In this document: positions 27,561 through 35,994 of the stretch, piece by piece
How the letters are laid out: each line of letters opens with the position of its first letter
Numbering within the stretch: the stretch's first letter is position 1
From: Klenkia terrae
GTDB lineage: Bacteria > Actinomycetota > Actinomycetes > Mycobacteriales > Geodermatophilaceae
Assembly (NCBI RefSeq): GCF_900491935.1
Contig: NZ_UEXK01000004.1
Span: 2,189,892 to 2,246,294 of the forward strand
Direction of reading: 5' to 3'
DNA: 56,403 nt
Program-made: the position numbers and the translations under genes
Notes under the pieces: generated by a model
What the model was told of the DNA's origin: nothing
What the model saw: only the letters and a program-made list of their open reading frames with translations
The model's database searches: none

Positions 27561-28988
27561 TCACGGGACCGGCTGCCCCTCGGCGACGGACGACTCGGTG
27601 GTGGTCGTCGCGGTCGTCGGCGGGGTCGTGGTGACCGGCGGCGGCGCCTGGGTCGTGGTGGTCCGCGTGGTCGTCGGCGCCTGGGTCGTGGTCGCCGGCG
27701 GGGGAGCCTGCGTGGTCTCCTCGCCGGGCTCCTCGGTCGGCTCCTCCTCCCCAGCAGTGGTCTCCTCGGCCGTGGTCTCCGCCGCGGTCGTGCTGGGCGC
27801 GCTGGTCGCCGGGGGCGCCGAGGTGGTGGTGGCCGGGGTGGTGGTCGTCGAGGGTGATCCGTCGTCGTCGCCGGAGTCGCTGAGCAGCGTGAAGGCCAGC
27901 ACGGCGCCGAGCACCAGCAGGAGCACCGCGGCCGCGGCGACCCAGGGCCAGGGCGACCGGCGCCGGGGCTCGTCGTCGTCCCAGCCGTCGGTCTCCTCGT
28001 CGACCGGGGGGCCCTGCAGCGGGGGCATGGTGCGCGGGGCGGTGTCCGAGGCGGAGACCGCGGCCGCCGCCGCGGCGCCACCGCCGATCAGCTGCGTGCT
28101 GCCGCCGCCCACCGCGGGGATGAAGGCGGTCGCGGCGGAGGTGTCCGGTCCCGGTCCGCCGGCGGCGATCCGGCGGGCGGCCGCGGCGAAGGCACCGCCG
28201 TCGGGGAAGCGGGCCGCGGGGTCCTTGGACAGCGCCTTCTCCACCAGCGCCCGCACCGGGGCGGGGACGGCGGCCGGCAGCGGCGGCGGGGGCCGGTTGA
28301 TCTGGGCCAGCGCGATGGCCACCTGGGAGTCGCCGTCGAAGGGCCGGTTGCCGGCCAGGCACTCGTAGCCGAGCACGCCGAGGGAGTAGACGTCCGACGC
28401 CGCGGTGACCTGGAAGCCCTGCGCCTGCTCGGGCGAGAGGTACTGGGCGGTGCCGACCACCATGCCGGTGCGGGTCAGCGGGGCGGCGTCCCGCGCCCAG
28501 GCGATCCCGAAGTCGGTCAGCTTGACCACGCCGTCGGGCCGGACCATGAGGTTGCCGGGCTTGATGTCGCGGTGCACGACGCCGGCCCGGTGCGCGGCGG
28601 ACAGGCCCTCGCCGGCCTGGGCGAGCACGTCCAGGGTGCGCTCCGGGGAGAGGGTGATCTCCCGGTCCAGGATGGCGACCAGCGGCTCGCCCTCGACGTA
28701 CTCCATGACCAGGAAGGCCAGCGTGCGGCCGTCGTCGTCCTGGGTCTCGCCGTAGTCGTAGACCGACGCGATGTTGGCGTGCGTCAGCCCGGCGGTGTGC
28801 CGGGCCTCGTTGCGGAACCGCTCCAGGAAGTTCTTGTCGCCGGTGTACTCGCTCTTGAGCACCTTGGCGGCGACCGTGCGGCCCAGGGTGCGGTCGGTGG
28901 CCTGCCAGACCTCGCCCATGCCGCCGGTGGCGATCGGGGCCGTGATCTCGTACCGGCCGGCCAGGATGCTGCCGATGTGCAGGGCCAT
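27561..28988 (-). CDS. pknA: Ser/Thr protein kinase PknA
   Basis: 475 aa from ATG 28988, immediately after the pbpA stop. Kinase domain about 12-275: TGGMGEV glycine loop, Lys42 in AAKVLKSEY, HRDIKPGN with Asp141, DFGIAWA, and SPEQAQG. A juxtamembrane linker with LQGPPVDEE is followed by one membrane helix (349-369), then about 105 residues rich in Thr, Pro and Glu outside the cell, with no PASTA domain. PknA phosphorylates division and cell-wall proteins with PknB. Gene order pbpA-pknA-pknB is as in mycobacteria. The unusual length of the Thr/Pro tail suggests a wall-spanning or glycosylated stalk (inference). Confidence 0.95.
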   Translation of the reverse strand: MALHIGSILAGRYEITAPIATGGMGEVWQATDRTLGRTVAAKVLKSEYTGDKNFLERFRNEARHTAGLTHANIASVYDYGETQDDDGRTLAFLVMEYVEGEPLVAILDREITLSPERTLDVLAQAGEGLSAAHRAGVVHRDIKPGNLMVRPDGVVKLTDFGIAWARDAAPLTRTGMVVGTAQYLSPEQAQGFQVTAASDVYSLGVLGYECLAGNRPFDGDSQVAIALAQINRPPPPLPAAVPAPVRALVEKALSKDPAARFPDGGAFAAAARRIAAGGPGPDTSAATAFIPAVGGGSTQLIGGGAAAAAAVSASDTAPRTMPPLQGPPVDEETDGWDDDEPRRRSPWPWVAAAAVLLLVLGAVLAFTLLSDSGDDDGSPSTTTTPATTTSAPPATSAPSTTAAETTAEETTAGEEEPTEEPGEETTQAPPPATTTQAPTTTRTTTTQAPPPVTTTPPTTATTTTESSVAEGQPVP

Positions 28989-30440
28989 CTAGTCCTCCCC
29001 GTTCGCGGCCAGGTACGCCGCCATGACCTGCTGGGCGACCGGGGCGGAGAGGTCGCCCCCGGTGCCCTGCCCGCCCTGGATGAAGACGGCGACGGCGATC
29101 TGCGGATCCCCGTCGGGGCCGGCGAAGCCGACGAACCACTGGTTGTCGTCGTCGTCGGCGCTGGTCTGGGCGGTGCCGGTCTTGCCGCCGACGGTGTAGC
29201 CGTCGATCTGCGCGCGCCGGCCCGAGCCGTTCTCCACGACGCTGACCATCATGTCCTGCAGCTGGCCGGCGACCTCGGCGGAGACGGGCTGGCCCATGAC
29301 CTCGGGGTCGGTCTGGTCGACGACGCTCAGGTCGGGGGCCTGCAGCTGGTCGACGAGGTAGGGGGTCATCAGGTCGCCGTCGTTGGCGATCGCGGCAGCG
29401 ATCATCGCCCCCTGCAGCGGGGTGATCTGCACGTTCTGCTGGCCGATGGAGGCCACCGCGAGCTGCGCGTCGCCGTCGATGTCGCCCACGGTGCTCTCGA
29501 CGACCGGCAGCGGCATCTCGAACCCGCCCTGGTCGATGCCGAACGCCTCGGCCGCCTCGCGCACCCGGTCCTCGCCGAGCTCCACGCCCAGCTGGGCGAA
29601 GGCGGTGTTGCACGAGATGGTCAGCGCGTCGATCAGCGGCTGCTCGCCGCTGGGGTCGCAGCTCTCGCCGTTGTAGTTGTTCAGCGGCCGACTGGTGCCC
29701 GGCAGCGTGTACTGCTGCGGGGCCGGGACGACGGTCTCGGACGTGTAGCCGTCCTCCAGGGCCGCAGCCGAGACGACCAGCTTGAACACCGAACCGGGCG
29801 AGTGGCGCTCGGCGACGGTGGTGTTGATCCGCGGGTCGGGGTCCATCGCGCCGAGGGAGTCGGAGTAGGCGCGGATCGCAGCCGGGTCGTGGCTGGACAG
29901 CTGGGCCGGATCGTACCCGGGGCTGCTCACCATCGACAGCACCGCACCGGTCGAGGGGTCCAGGGCGACGACCGCGCCCTGCACGCCGGCCAGGGCGGTG
30001 ACCGCGGCCTGCTGCGCGGCCGCGTCCAGGGTCAGCTCGACGTTGCCGCCCGAGGGGTCGCGGCCGGTGAACAGGTCGGCGATGCGGCGGAAGGCCAGCC
30101 GGTCGTCGGAGCCCGAGAGGATCCCGTCCTCGGCGTCCTCGATGCCGGTGTTGCCGTAGACCAGCGAGTAGTAGCCGGTGACCGTGGAGTAGAGGTCGGC
30201 CTGCGGGTACTGGCGGAGGTAGGTCAACGTGTCGTCGGTGGCGACCGACATCGCGACCGGGTTGCCGTCGACCACGATCGCGCCGCGCTCGCGGTCGTAC
30301 TCCTCGGCCAGGATGCGGGTGTTGGACGCGTTGCCCCGCAGCTCGTCGGAGCGGACCACCTGGATGTAGTTGGCATTGAGGATCAACAGGGTGAACAGCA
30401 CCAGCACGCTGATCGCCACCTTGCGCAGCGGCGAGTTCAC
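28989..30440 (-). CDS. pbpA: Penicillin-binding protein PbpA (class B transpeptidase)
   Basis: 483 aa from GTG 30440. One N-terminal membrane anchor (KVAISVLVLFTLLILNANYI), a dimerisation region, and a transpeptidase domain. Active-site motifs: SPGSVFK with Ser217-Lys220, SCN at 276-278 and KTG at 420-422. It cross-links peptidoglycan, working with the SEDS partner encoded upstream. Its start overlaps the rodA stop by 4 bp (GTGA). Length matches mycobacterial PbpA (about 490). Confidence 0.96.
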   Translation of the reverse strand: MNSPLRKVAISVLVLFTLLILNANYIQVVRSDELRGNASNTRILAEEYDRERGAIVVDGNPVAMSVATDDTLTYLRQYPQADLYSTVTGYYSLVYGNTGIEDAEDGILSGSDDRLAFRRIADLFTGRDPSGGNVELTLDAAAQQAAVTALAGVQGAVVALDPSTGAVLSMVSSPGYDPAQLSSHDPAAIRAYSDSLGAMDPDPRINTTVAERHSPGSVFKLVVSAAALEDGYTSETVVPAPQQYTLPGTSRPLNNYNGESCDPSGEQPLIDALTISCNTAFAQLGVELGEDRVREAAEAFGIDQGGFEMPLPVVESTVGDIDGDAQLAVASIGQQNVQITPLQGAMIAAAIANDGDLMTPYLVDQLQAPDLSVVDQTDPEVMGQPVSAEVAGQLQDMMVSVVENGSGRRAQIDGYTVGGKTGTAQTSADDDDNQWFVGFAGPDGDPQIAVAVFIQGGQGTGGDLSAPVAQQVMAAYLAANGED

Positions 30441-31873
30441 GGCCGGACCACCTCGGTGAGCGCCTCGCCCAGCTTGGGCGCCGGGGGAGCCGGCGGCGCG
30501 GCAGGCCGGCGGGCGGCGTCGCTGATCCGGACCAGCAGCGCGACCAGGCCGAAGTTGGCCACCAGCGAGGACCCGCCGTAGGCGACGAACGGCGTGGTCA
30601 GCCCGGTCAGCGGCAGCAGGCCGGTGACCCCGCCGAGGACGACGAAGACCTGCCAGGCGACCCCGAAGGCCAGGCCGGCGGCCAGCAGCTTGCCGAAGCC
30701 GTCGCGCACCACGAGGGAGGTGCGCAGCCCGCGCTCGACCAGCACCAGGTACAGCACGACCACCGCGACCAGGCCGAACAGGCCCAGCTCCTCGCCGATC
30801 GCAGCGGCGATGAAGTCGCTCTTGGCCACCGGGACCTGGTCGGGGCGGCCGCCGCCGAGACCGGCGCCGAACAGCCCGCCGGTGCCCAGCCCGAACAGCG
30901 ACTGCACGACCTGGTAGCCGCCGCCGTCGGGGTAGTAGGCGAAGGGGTCCAGCCAGGTGTCCACGCGCACGCGGACGTGGCCGAACAGCTGGTAGGCCAG
31001 CGTGCCGCCGGCGGCGAAGAGCAGCACACCGATGACCAGCCAGGAGGCGCGCTCGGTGGCGACGTAGAGCATCACCACGAAGATGCCGAACAGCAGCAGC
31101 GAGCTGCCCAGGTCGCGCTCGAAGACCAGCACGAGGATCGACACGCCCCAGGCGACCAGCACCGGGCCGAGGTCCCGGGCCCGGGGGACCTCCAGGCCCA
31201 GCACCCGGCGGCTGGCCAGCGCCAGCACGTCGCGCTTGTCCACCAGGTAGGCGGCGAAGAAGATGACCAGGCAGATCTTGGCGAACTCACCGGGCTGGAT
31301 GGAGAAGCCGGCCACCCGGATCCAGATCTTGGCGCCGTTCACCTCCGACAGGGCCGAGGGCAGCACGGCCGGGATGGCCAGCAGCACCAGGCCGACCAGC
31401 CCGATCGTGTAGGCCAGCCGGGACAGTGCGCGGTGGTCGCGGACGACCAGCAGGACGGCGACGAAGAGCACCAGGCCCACCGTGGCCCACAGCAGCTGGG
31501 TCGGGGCGTCCTCGCGGCTGGAGACCGACTCGCCGAGGGCGTTCGCCGCGATGTCCAGCCGGTGGATCATGGCCAGACCGAGGCCGGTCAGCACCGCGAC
31601 GCAGGGCAGCAGCAGCGGGTCCGCGTAGGGCGCGAACCGACGCACGACCAGGTGGGCGACCAGCCAGATGCCGGTGAACCAGGCGCTGAAGGTGGCGATC
31701 TCCGGGCTCGGCGAGCCGGTGATCGTGATGTCGACGATCGTCTGCGCAGCCACGGTGATGAGCACGGCGAAGCCGAGCATCACCAGCTCGGTGCCGCGAC
31801 GCCTGGGTGGGGTGGTCACACCCGGTGCGGCGTTCTTGGGATCGGTGCCGGGGCCGATGGCGGGGGCGGCCAT
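30437..31873 (-). CDS. rodA: SEDS family peptidoglycan polymerase RodA/FtsW
   Basis: 478 aa from ATG 31873, whose A is shared with the preceding stop TGA (TGATG). A multi-pass membrane glycosyltransferase of about 10-12 helices that polymerises lipid II. SEDS segments are visible: NGAKIWIRVAGFSIQPGEFAKI, FERDLGSSLLLFGIFVVML, VQSLFGLGTGGLFGAGLGGG, KSDFIAAAIGEELG and the C-terminal PFVAYGGSSLVANF. Paired with PbpA in the conserved actinobacterial operon under Ser/Thr kinase control. Confidence 0.95.
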   Translation of the reverse strand: MAAPAIGPGTDPKNAAPGVTTPPRRRGTELVMLGFAVLITVAAQTIVDITITGSPSPEIATFSAWFTGIWLVAHLVVRRFAPYADPLLLPCVAVLTGLGLAMIHRLDIAANALGESVSSREDAPTQLLWATVGLVLFVAVLLVVRDHRALSRLAYTIGLVGLVLLAIPAVLPSALSEVNGAKIWIRVAGFSIQPGEFAKICLVIFFAAYLVDKRDVLALASRRVLGLEVPRARDLGPVLVAWGVSILVLVFERDLGSSLLLFGIFVVMLYVATERASWLVIGVLLFAAGGTLAYQLFGHVRVRVDTWLDPFAYYPDGGGYQVVQSLFGLGTGGLFGAGLGGGRPDQVPVAKSDFIAAAIGEELGLFGLVAVVVLYLVLVERGLRTSLVVRDGFGKLLAAGLAFGVAWQVFVVLGGVTGLLPLTGLTTPFVAYGGSSLVANFGLVALLVRISDAARRPAAPPAPPAPKLGEALTEVVRP

Positions 31874-33179
31874 CAGCCTGCCTCCCGGCAGTCCACTCCG
31901 GGCTCCTGCGTCCGGGTGGACGTCGACGTCTGGGCGGTGGTGCTCGGGGCCGAGCTGGTGGTCGGCAGCGCCGGGGTGCCGGTCGCACCGGGGTCGGTGG
32001 TGGTCGGTGCGCTCGTGGTCGGGCTCGGTGAGGCGCTGGTCGTCGCCGACGCCTCGGTGGTGCGGCACAGCGGGAGCAGCTGCTGGCGCAGGTTCTCCAG
32101 GATCCGCTCGGCGTCGGCGCGGTCGTCGGCCTCGATGCCGGAGCCGACCCGGCTGCGGGCGGCCTGGGTCAGGTCGGTGTAGGCCAGGTCGGTCGCGGTG
32201 TCGAGGCGGTACAGGTCCAGGCCGACGATCGAGGCGTTGATCCCGCGGTAGACGCCGATGTCGCCCTCGTCGACGGAGCGGACGAACCAGTGGTTGCCGA
32301 CGAAGGCGTAGAAGCCGACGGCGGCGGCCCCGAGGACGACGACCGCGGCCAGGGTGATCAGCACGGTGCGCAGCGGCCGGCGGCCGAGCGGGGGTCGACC
32401 TCGCGCTGACCGCGGTTGTCGCCGGCCGCGCCGTCGATCACGGGGTCGATCCGGGAGCTGCCGTCGTCGTCGACGACGTCGGCCACGATGCAGGTGATGT
32501 TGTCCGGGCCGCCGCTGCGCAGCGCGAGCTCGATCAGCCGGTCGGCGGTGGCCTGCGGGTCGGGGTCGCGCAGCGCCTCGGCCATCGTCTCGTGGCTGAC
32601 CACGCCGGACAGGCCGTCGGAGCACAGCAGGTAGCGGTCGCCGGCGCGGGCCTCGCGCATGGACAGGTCGGGGTCGACGTCCTGGCCGTTGAGCGCGCGC
32701 AGCAGCAGCGAGCGCTGCGGGTGGCTGTTGGCCTCGTCCTCGGTGATCCGGCCGTCGTCGATCAGCGTCTGCACGAACGTGTCGTCGTGGGTGATCTGGG
32801 ACAGCTGGCCGTCGCGCACCAGGTAGGCGCGGGAGTCCCCCACGTGGCACAGCGCCAGCCGGCCGCCGGCGAACAGGACGGCGGTGAGCGTGGTGCCCAT
32901 GCCCTCGAGCTCGGGGGACTCGCGGATGACCTCGCGCAGGTGCTCGCTGCCGTCGAAGACCGCGTTGCGCAGCGAGGCGAGCATGTCGCCGGTGGGGGCG
33001 TCGTCGTCCAGGTGCTCGAGGGCGGCGATCACCACCTTGCTGGCCACGTCGCCGGCGGCGTGACCGCCCATCCCGTCGGCCACGGCGAGCAGCCGTGGGC
33101 CGGCGTAGACGGAGTCCTGGTTGCTGCCGCGGATGAGACCGCGGTCCGAGCGGGCGGCGTAGCGCAGCACCAACGTCAT
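31873..33179 (-). CDS. pstP: PP2C Ser/Thr phosphatase PstP, split by a frameshift
   Basis: Starts at ATG 33179. The catalytic part (MTLVLRYAARSDRGLIRGSN; VADGMGGHAAGDVAS; LCHVGDSRAYLVRDG; LLCSDGLSG; GPDNITCIVADV) holds the PP2C metal-binding Asp residues. That frame ends early at 32358, after 273 aa. The expected membrane helix and extracellular domain (LRTVLITLAAVVVLGAAAVG; FVRSVDEGDIGVYRGI; Thr/Pro-rich tail) continue in another frame to 31873. The change of frame maps near a C5 run (G32390-32394 on the plus strand); one more C would give VDPPLGRRPLRTVL and a full-length PstP of about 435 aa. Either a base-calling error, a real mutation or -1 slippage. PstP reverses PknA/PknB phosphorylation. 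Confidence 0.88.
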
Positions 33180-33637
33180 GAGCGGAGCTCCAGCACTGTC
33201 TGTCCGATCCGGATCGGTTGGCCCTGGGCGACCAGCAGCGGGCCCTGCACGCGCTGCTGGTCCAGGTAGGTGCCGTTGGTGGAGCCGAGGTCCTCGACGT
33301 ACCACTGGCCACCGCGGTTGGTGAGCCGGGCGTGCCGCGAGCTGGCGAAGTCGTCGGTGAGCACCAGGGTGGAGTCGTCGGCGCGGCCGATGAGGATCGC
33401 CTGCTCACCGAGGGTGATCTTGGTGCCGGACAGCGGTCCGGCGGTCACGAACAGGTTCTTGGGGCCCCGGGCGCCCTTCTTCTTGCCCGCCTGCGCGCGC
33501 GGCGGCACCGATGCGACCCGGCCGGTGCGCCCACCGAGCAGGTCGGCGCGGACGACGCGGAACGCGGCGAAGATGAACAGCCAGAGCAGCAGCAGGAACC
33601 CGAACCGGAAGACCTGCAGCACGATCTCGGCGGTCAT
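33176..33637 (-). CDS. fhaB: FHA domain protein FhaB (FipA-like)
   Basis: 153 aa from ATG 33637. An N-terminal membrane helix (IVLQVFRFGFLLLLWLFIFAAF), a basic linker (RAQAGKKKGARG) and a C-terminal FHA domain: ILIGRADDSTLVLTDDFASS, then SRHARL and the DLGSTNGTYLD loop, with the phosphothreonine-binding Arg, Ser and Asn. FhaB/FipA reads phosphorylated partners in division. The start overlaps the fhaA stop (ATGA), and its own stop overlaps pstP (ATGA). Confidence 0.94.
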   Translation of the reverse strand: MTAEIVLQVFRFGFLLLLWLFIFAAFRVVRADLLGGRTGRVASVPPRAQAGKKKGARGPKNLFVTAGPLSGTKITLGEQAILIGRADDSTLVLTDDFASSRHARLTNRGGQWYVEDLGSTNGTYLDQQRVQGPLLVAQGQPIRIGQTVLELRS

Positions 33638-34518
33638 GCGCCGTCCTGCCGGTAGACCAGCACGGAGTGCCCGATCCGGATGACGTCGCCGTCGCTCAGC
33701 GGCTGGCGGCCCACGCGCCGGCCGTTGACCAGCGTGCCGTTGGTCGAGCCGAGGTCCTGGACGACGGCGACCGGACCCTCGAGGACGACGTCGACGTGCT
33801 TGCGGCTGACCCCGGTGTCGGGCAGCCGGATGTCGGCCTCGGTGCCGCGGCCGATGACGTTGCTGCCGGGGCCGAGCACGTGCCGGGTGCCCGGGCCGTC
33901 GACGACGAGCACGTGGCTGACCCCGGGGCGCTGGCCGGAGCGGCCGACCACGGAGGGACCGGCCGGCCCGCGGCCCTGGATGGAGGGCAGCGGCGGCAGC
34001 GGCGGGACCGGCGGGCGACCGGGCACCGGCGGGACGGCGGGGGCCCCGGGTCCGGCGGTGCTCTGGTGGCCGGGGACGGGTCCGCCCCAGTCGTCGTCGA
34101 GGCCCGCGGACAGCCGGGCCTGGCGCTCGGGCCGCGGTGCGGACTTCGGGTCGGCGACGTGCGAGGCGACCTCGAAGACCCCGGTGTGCAGCTCCTCGTC
34201 GAGCTCGAGCCGGACCTGGACGTCGCCGAAGGTCTGGAACCCCTCGTCGGCGATGTGCTCGGCGACCATGTCGGCGAGCTCGGCGGCCAGCTGCTCGGAC
34301 CACTCGGCGAGGTTGTCGTAGTCGACCTGGCCCAGGCGCACGTCGTAGACGTTGGGGACGAGCACGCGGCCCTCGCCCATCACCTTGCGCTGCTCGGTTG
34401 CCTCGCGCTGCAGGGCCTTGGCGATCTCGGCGGGGTGGACCTTGCCCTTGAAGATCCGGGCGAACGCCAGACCGACCATGCCCTCGAGGCGACGCTCGAA
34501 GCGCTGCAGCACACCCAC
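33634..34518 (-). CDS. fhaA: FHA domain protein FhaA (DUF3662 plus FHA)
   Basis: 294 aa from GTG 34518. The N-terminal DUF3662 domain (about 1-125: MGVLQRFERRLEGMVGLAFA, IAKALQREATEQRKVMGEGR, VPNVYDVRLG) is followed by a Pro/Gly-rich linker and a C-terminal FHA domain (NVIGRGTEADIRLPD; VSRKHVDVV; DLGSTNGTLVNGRRV). In mycobacteria FhaA binds phosphorylated MviN and tempers lipid II export. The linker here is shorter than in M. tuberculosis (527 aa). First gene of the operon, transcribed away from tRNA-Leu. Confidence 0.94.
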   Translation of the reverse strand: MGVLQRFERRLEGMVGLAFARIFKGKVHPAEIAKALQREATEQRKVMGEGRVLVPNVYDVRLGQVDYDNLAEWSEQLAAELADMVAEHIADEGFQTFGDVQVRLELDEELHTGVFEVASHVADPKSAPRPERQARLSAGLDDDWGGPVPGHQSTAGPGAPAVPPVPGRPPVPPLPPLPSIQGRGPAGPSVVGRSGQRPGVSHVLVVDGPGTRHVLGPGSNVIGRGTEADIRLPDTGVSRKHVDVVLEGPVAVVQDLGSTNGTLVNGRRVGRQPLSDGDVIRIGHSVLVYRQDGA

Positions 34519-34637
34519 AGTCGCTCCCTACGCTCGGCTGACCTCCCACTGACTGAGGGCCGATCGTAACCGTGACCAGGCTCCGGGGACGTCAGACGAG
34601 CCCGCGACGCCCCGGCGGAAACCTCTCCGACCCGGCT

Positions 34638-34643
34638 GATACT
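34638..34643 (+). promoter_or_regulatory. Candidate -10 element for tRNA-Leu
   Basis: GATACT, ending 14 bp before the tRNA 5' end, in the 139-bp spacer divergent to fhaA. No clear -35 is seen. Confidence 0.35.
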
Positions 34644-34657
34644 GTTCTCCCTCGCCA

Positions 34658-34740
34658 GGGCAAGTGGCGGAATGGCAGACGCGCACGGTTCAGGTCCGTG
34701 TGTCCGAGAGGACGTGGGGGTTCAACTCCCCCCTTGCCCA
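34658..34740 (+). tRNA. leuT: tRNA-Leu (anticodon CAG)
   Basis: 83 nt, class II with a long variable arm. Acceptor GGGCAAG pairs with CTTGCCC. The anticodon stem CACGG/CCGTG encloses loop TTCAGGT with anticodon CAG at 34691-34693. The variable arm is TGTCC-GAGA-GGACG. The T arm is GGGGG-TTCAACT-CCCCC. Discriminator A; CCA not encoded. In the leuT position after fhaA, as in mycobacteria. Confidence 0.97.
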
Positions 34741-34745
34741 CAGCA

Positions 34746-34785
34746 CACGAGAGGCCCCACCCGGTTCCGGGTGGGGCCTCTCGTG
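34746..34785. terminator. Strong terminator: perfect 19-bp inverted repeat
   Basis: Left arm 34746-34764 (CACGAGAGGCCCCACCCGG), TT, right arm 34767-34785, all 19 pairs perfect, 5 bp after tRNA-Leu. It also lies 18 bp beyond the stop of the converging DUF1707 gene, so it can serve both directions. No T-tract. Confidence 0.85.
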
Positions 34786-34802
34786 GTTCCGGGGACCGCG
34801 GC

Positions 34803-35228
34803 TCAGCGGCGGGTGAGGGACCCGCGGGTGGTGACGGTGCGGGCGAGCAGCACCGCGCCCCACGGGCCCACGACCCAGACCGGCCAGGGGTAGTGCCAGT
34901 CCCCGGTGCCCAGCGAGCTGGCCAGGTAGACCGCGGACACGATCATCGCGACGATGATCCACGCGCGCCAGGCGCCGCGCAGGTCGCCGTCCCCGCCGCA
35001 GCTGCCGTAGGCCGCCCGGCCGGCGTCCTCGGTCGTGGGCTCCTGCGCCGCCGTCGGCAGGTCGGTGGTGAGGACGGCGAGGTCGGCGTGGGTGCGGGCC
35101 GCGTAGGTGGCGGCCAGCCGCTCGTCGTACTCCTCGACGGTCAGGCGCCCCTCCCGCAGTGCGGTGCCGAGGACCTCGGCGACGATGGCGCGGTCGGTGT
35201 CTGCGGCTCGCAACGTGGTCTCGGGCAT
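34803..35228 (-). CDS. DUF1707 (SHOCT-like) plus two-helix membrane protein
   Basis: 141 aa from ATG 35228. The N-terminal DUF1707 segment reads LRAADTDRAIVAEVLGTALREGRLTVEEYDERLAATYAARTHADLAVLTTDLP, the usual helix-rich module of about 53 residues. Two hydrophobic segments follow (AWIIVAMIVSAVYLASSLG; WPVWVVGPWGAVLLARTV), matching the 2TM domain often fused to it. Probably a small membrane protein; function unknown. Confidence 0.85.
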   Translation of the reverse strand: MPETTLRAADTDRAIVAEVLGTALREGRLTVEEYDERLAATYAARTHADLAVLTTDLPTAAQEPTTEDAGRAAYGSCGGDGDLRGAWRAWIIVAMIVSAVYLASSLGTGDWHYPWPVWVVGPWGAVLLARTVTTRGSLTRR

Positions 35229-35316
35229 GACCCGAGTCTTCGCCGGGGTGCCCCTCCGGCACCACTGACGTCTGTCACCGATGTGCCCTGGCCGCCGTCA
35301 TGGGTAGGGGTGCCGC

Positions 35317-35955
35317 ATGACGCACCGGGAGACCGCCGACGCCGTCCTCGAGCGGTACGGCACCACCTACGCCGCCGACGCCGGGATCCGGCTGGCCGAC
35401 ACCCCCGCCCCGCTCTGGCAGCTGCTGGTGCTCGCCGAGCTGCTCAGCGCCCGGATCGACGCCGGGATCGCCGTCGCGGCCACCACCGAGCTGCTCGACG
35501 CGGGGCTGACGACGCCCGACCACATGCTGGAGGCGAGCTGGCAGGACCGGGTCGACGCGCTGGGCCGGGGCCACTACCGGCGCTACGACGAGCGCACGTC
35601 CCGCCAACTGGGTGACCTGGCCACGCAGGTCCGCGACCGCTGGCACGGCGACCTGCGCCGGCTGGCCACCGAGGCCGACGGCGACGCCGACCGGGCGGCC
35701 GCGCTGCTGCAGAAGTTCCCCGGCTTCGGGCCGACCGGCGCGCAGGTGTTCCTCCGCGAGGCCCAGGCGGTGTGGCCCTGGCTGCGCCCGCACCTGGACG
35801 ACCGCGCCCTGCGCGGTGCCGAACGGGTGGGTCTGCCGACCGACCCCGCAGCCCTCGCCGAGCTGGTGGACGGCGACGACCTGGCCCGGTTCACCGCCGG
35901 CCTGGTGCGCGTCTCGCTGCTGCCCGCCGCCGAGGACCCGCTCGGCGACAGCTGA
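35317..35955 (+). CDS. HhH-GPD family endonuclease III-like protein
   Basis: 212 aa from ATG 35317. All helical, with PLWQLLVLAELLSARIDAGI matching the start of the HhH-GPD fold and the hairpin LLQKFPGFGPTGAQVFL. In endonuclease III the hairpin reads LPGVGRKTA with a catalytic Lys; here that position is Thr (GPTGAQ). No C-terminal Cys cluster for 4Fe-4S is present. It may therefore be a glycosylase without lyase activity, or a DNA-binding relative. The usual catalytic Asp after the hairpin is not obvious. Function uncertain. Confidence 0.7.
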   Translation: MTHRETADAVLERYGTTYAADAGIRLADTPAPLWQLLVLAELLSARIDAGIAVAATTELLDAGLTTPDHMLEASWQDRVDALGRGHYRRYDERTSRQLGDLATQVRDRWHGDLRRLATEADGDADRAAALLQKFPGFGPTGAQVFLREAQAVWPWLRPHLDDRALRGAERVGLPTDPAALAELVDGDDLARFTAGLVRVSLLPAAEDPLGDS

Positions 35956-35994
35956 CCGGTCGCCCGCGGTGCCCGGCCGTGGTGAGGTGACACC

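Noticed and set aside
27561-27880. Thr/Pro/Ala repeats of the PknA tail as a DNA repeat or CRISPR-like array
   Set aside because: The units are irregular and follow the codon pattern; it is protein low complexity.
32385-32400. Firm call of programmed -1 frameshifting in pstP
   Set aside because: The C5 run could slip, but no downstream stem or conserved context was shown, and a missing base in a homopolymer is the simpler explanation.
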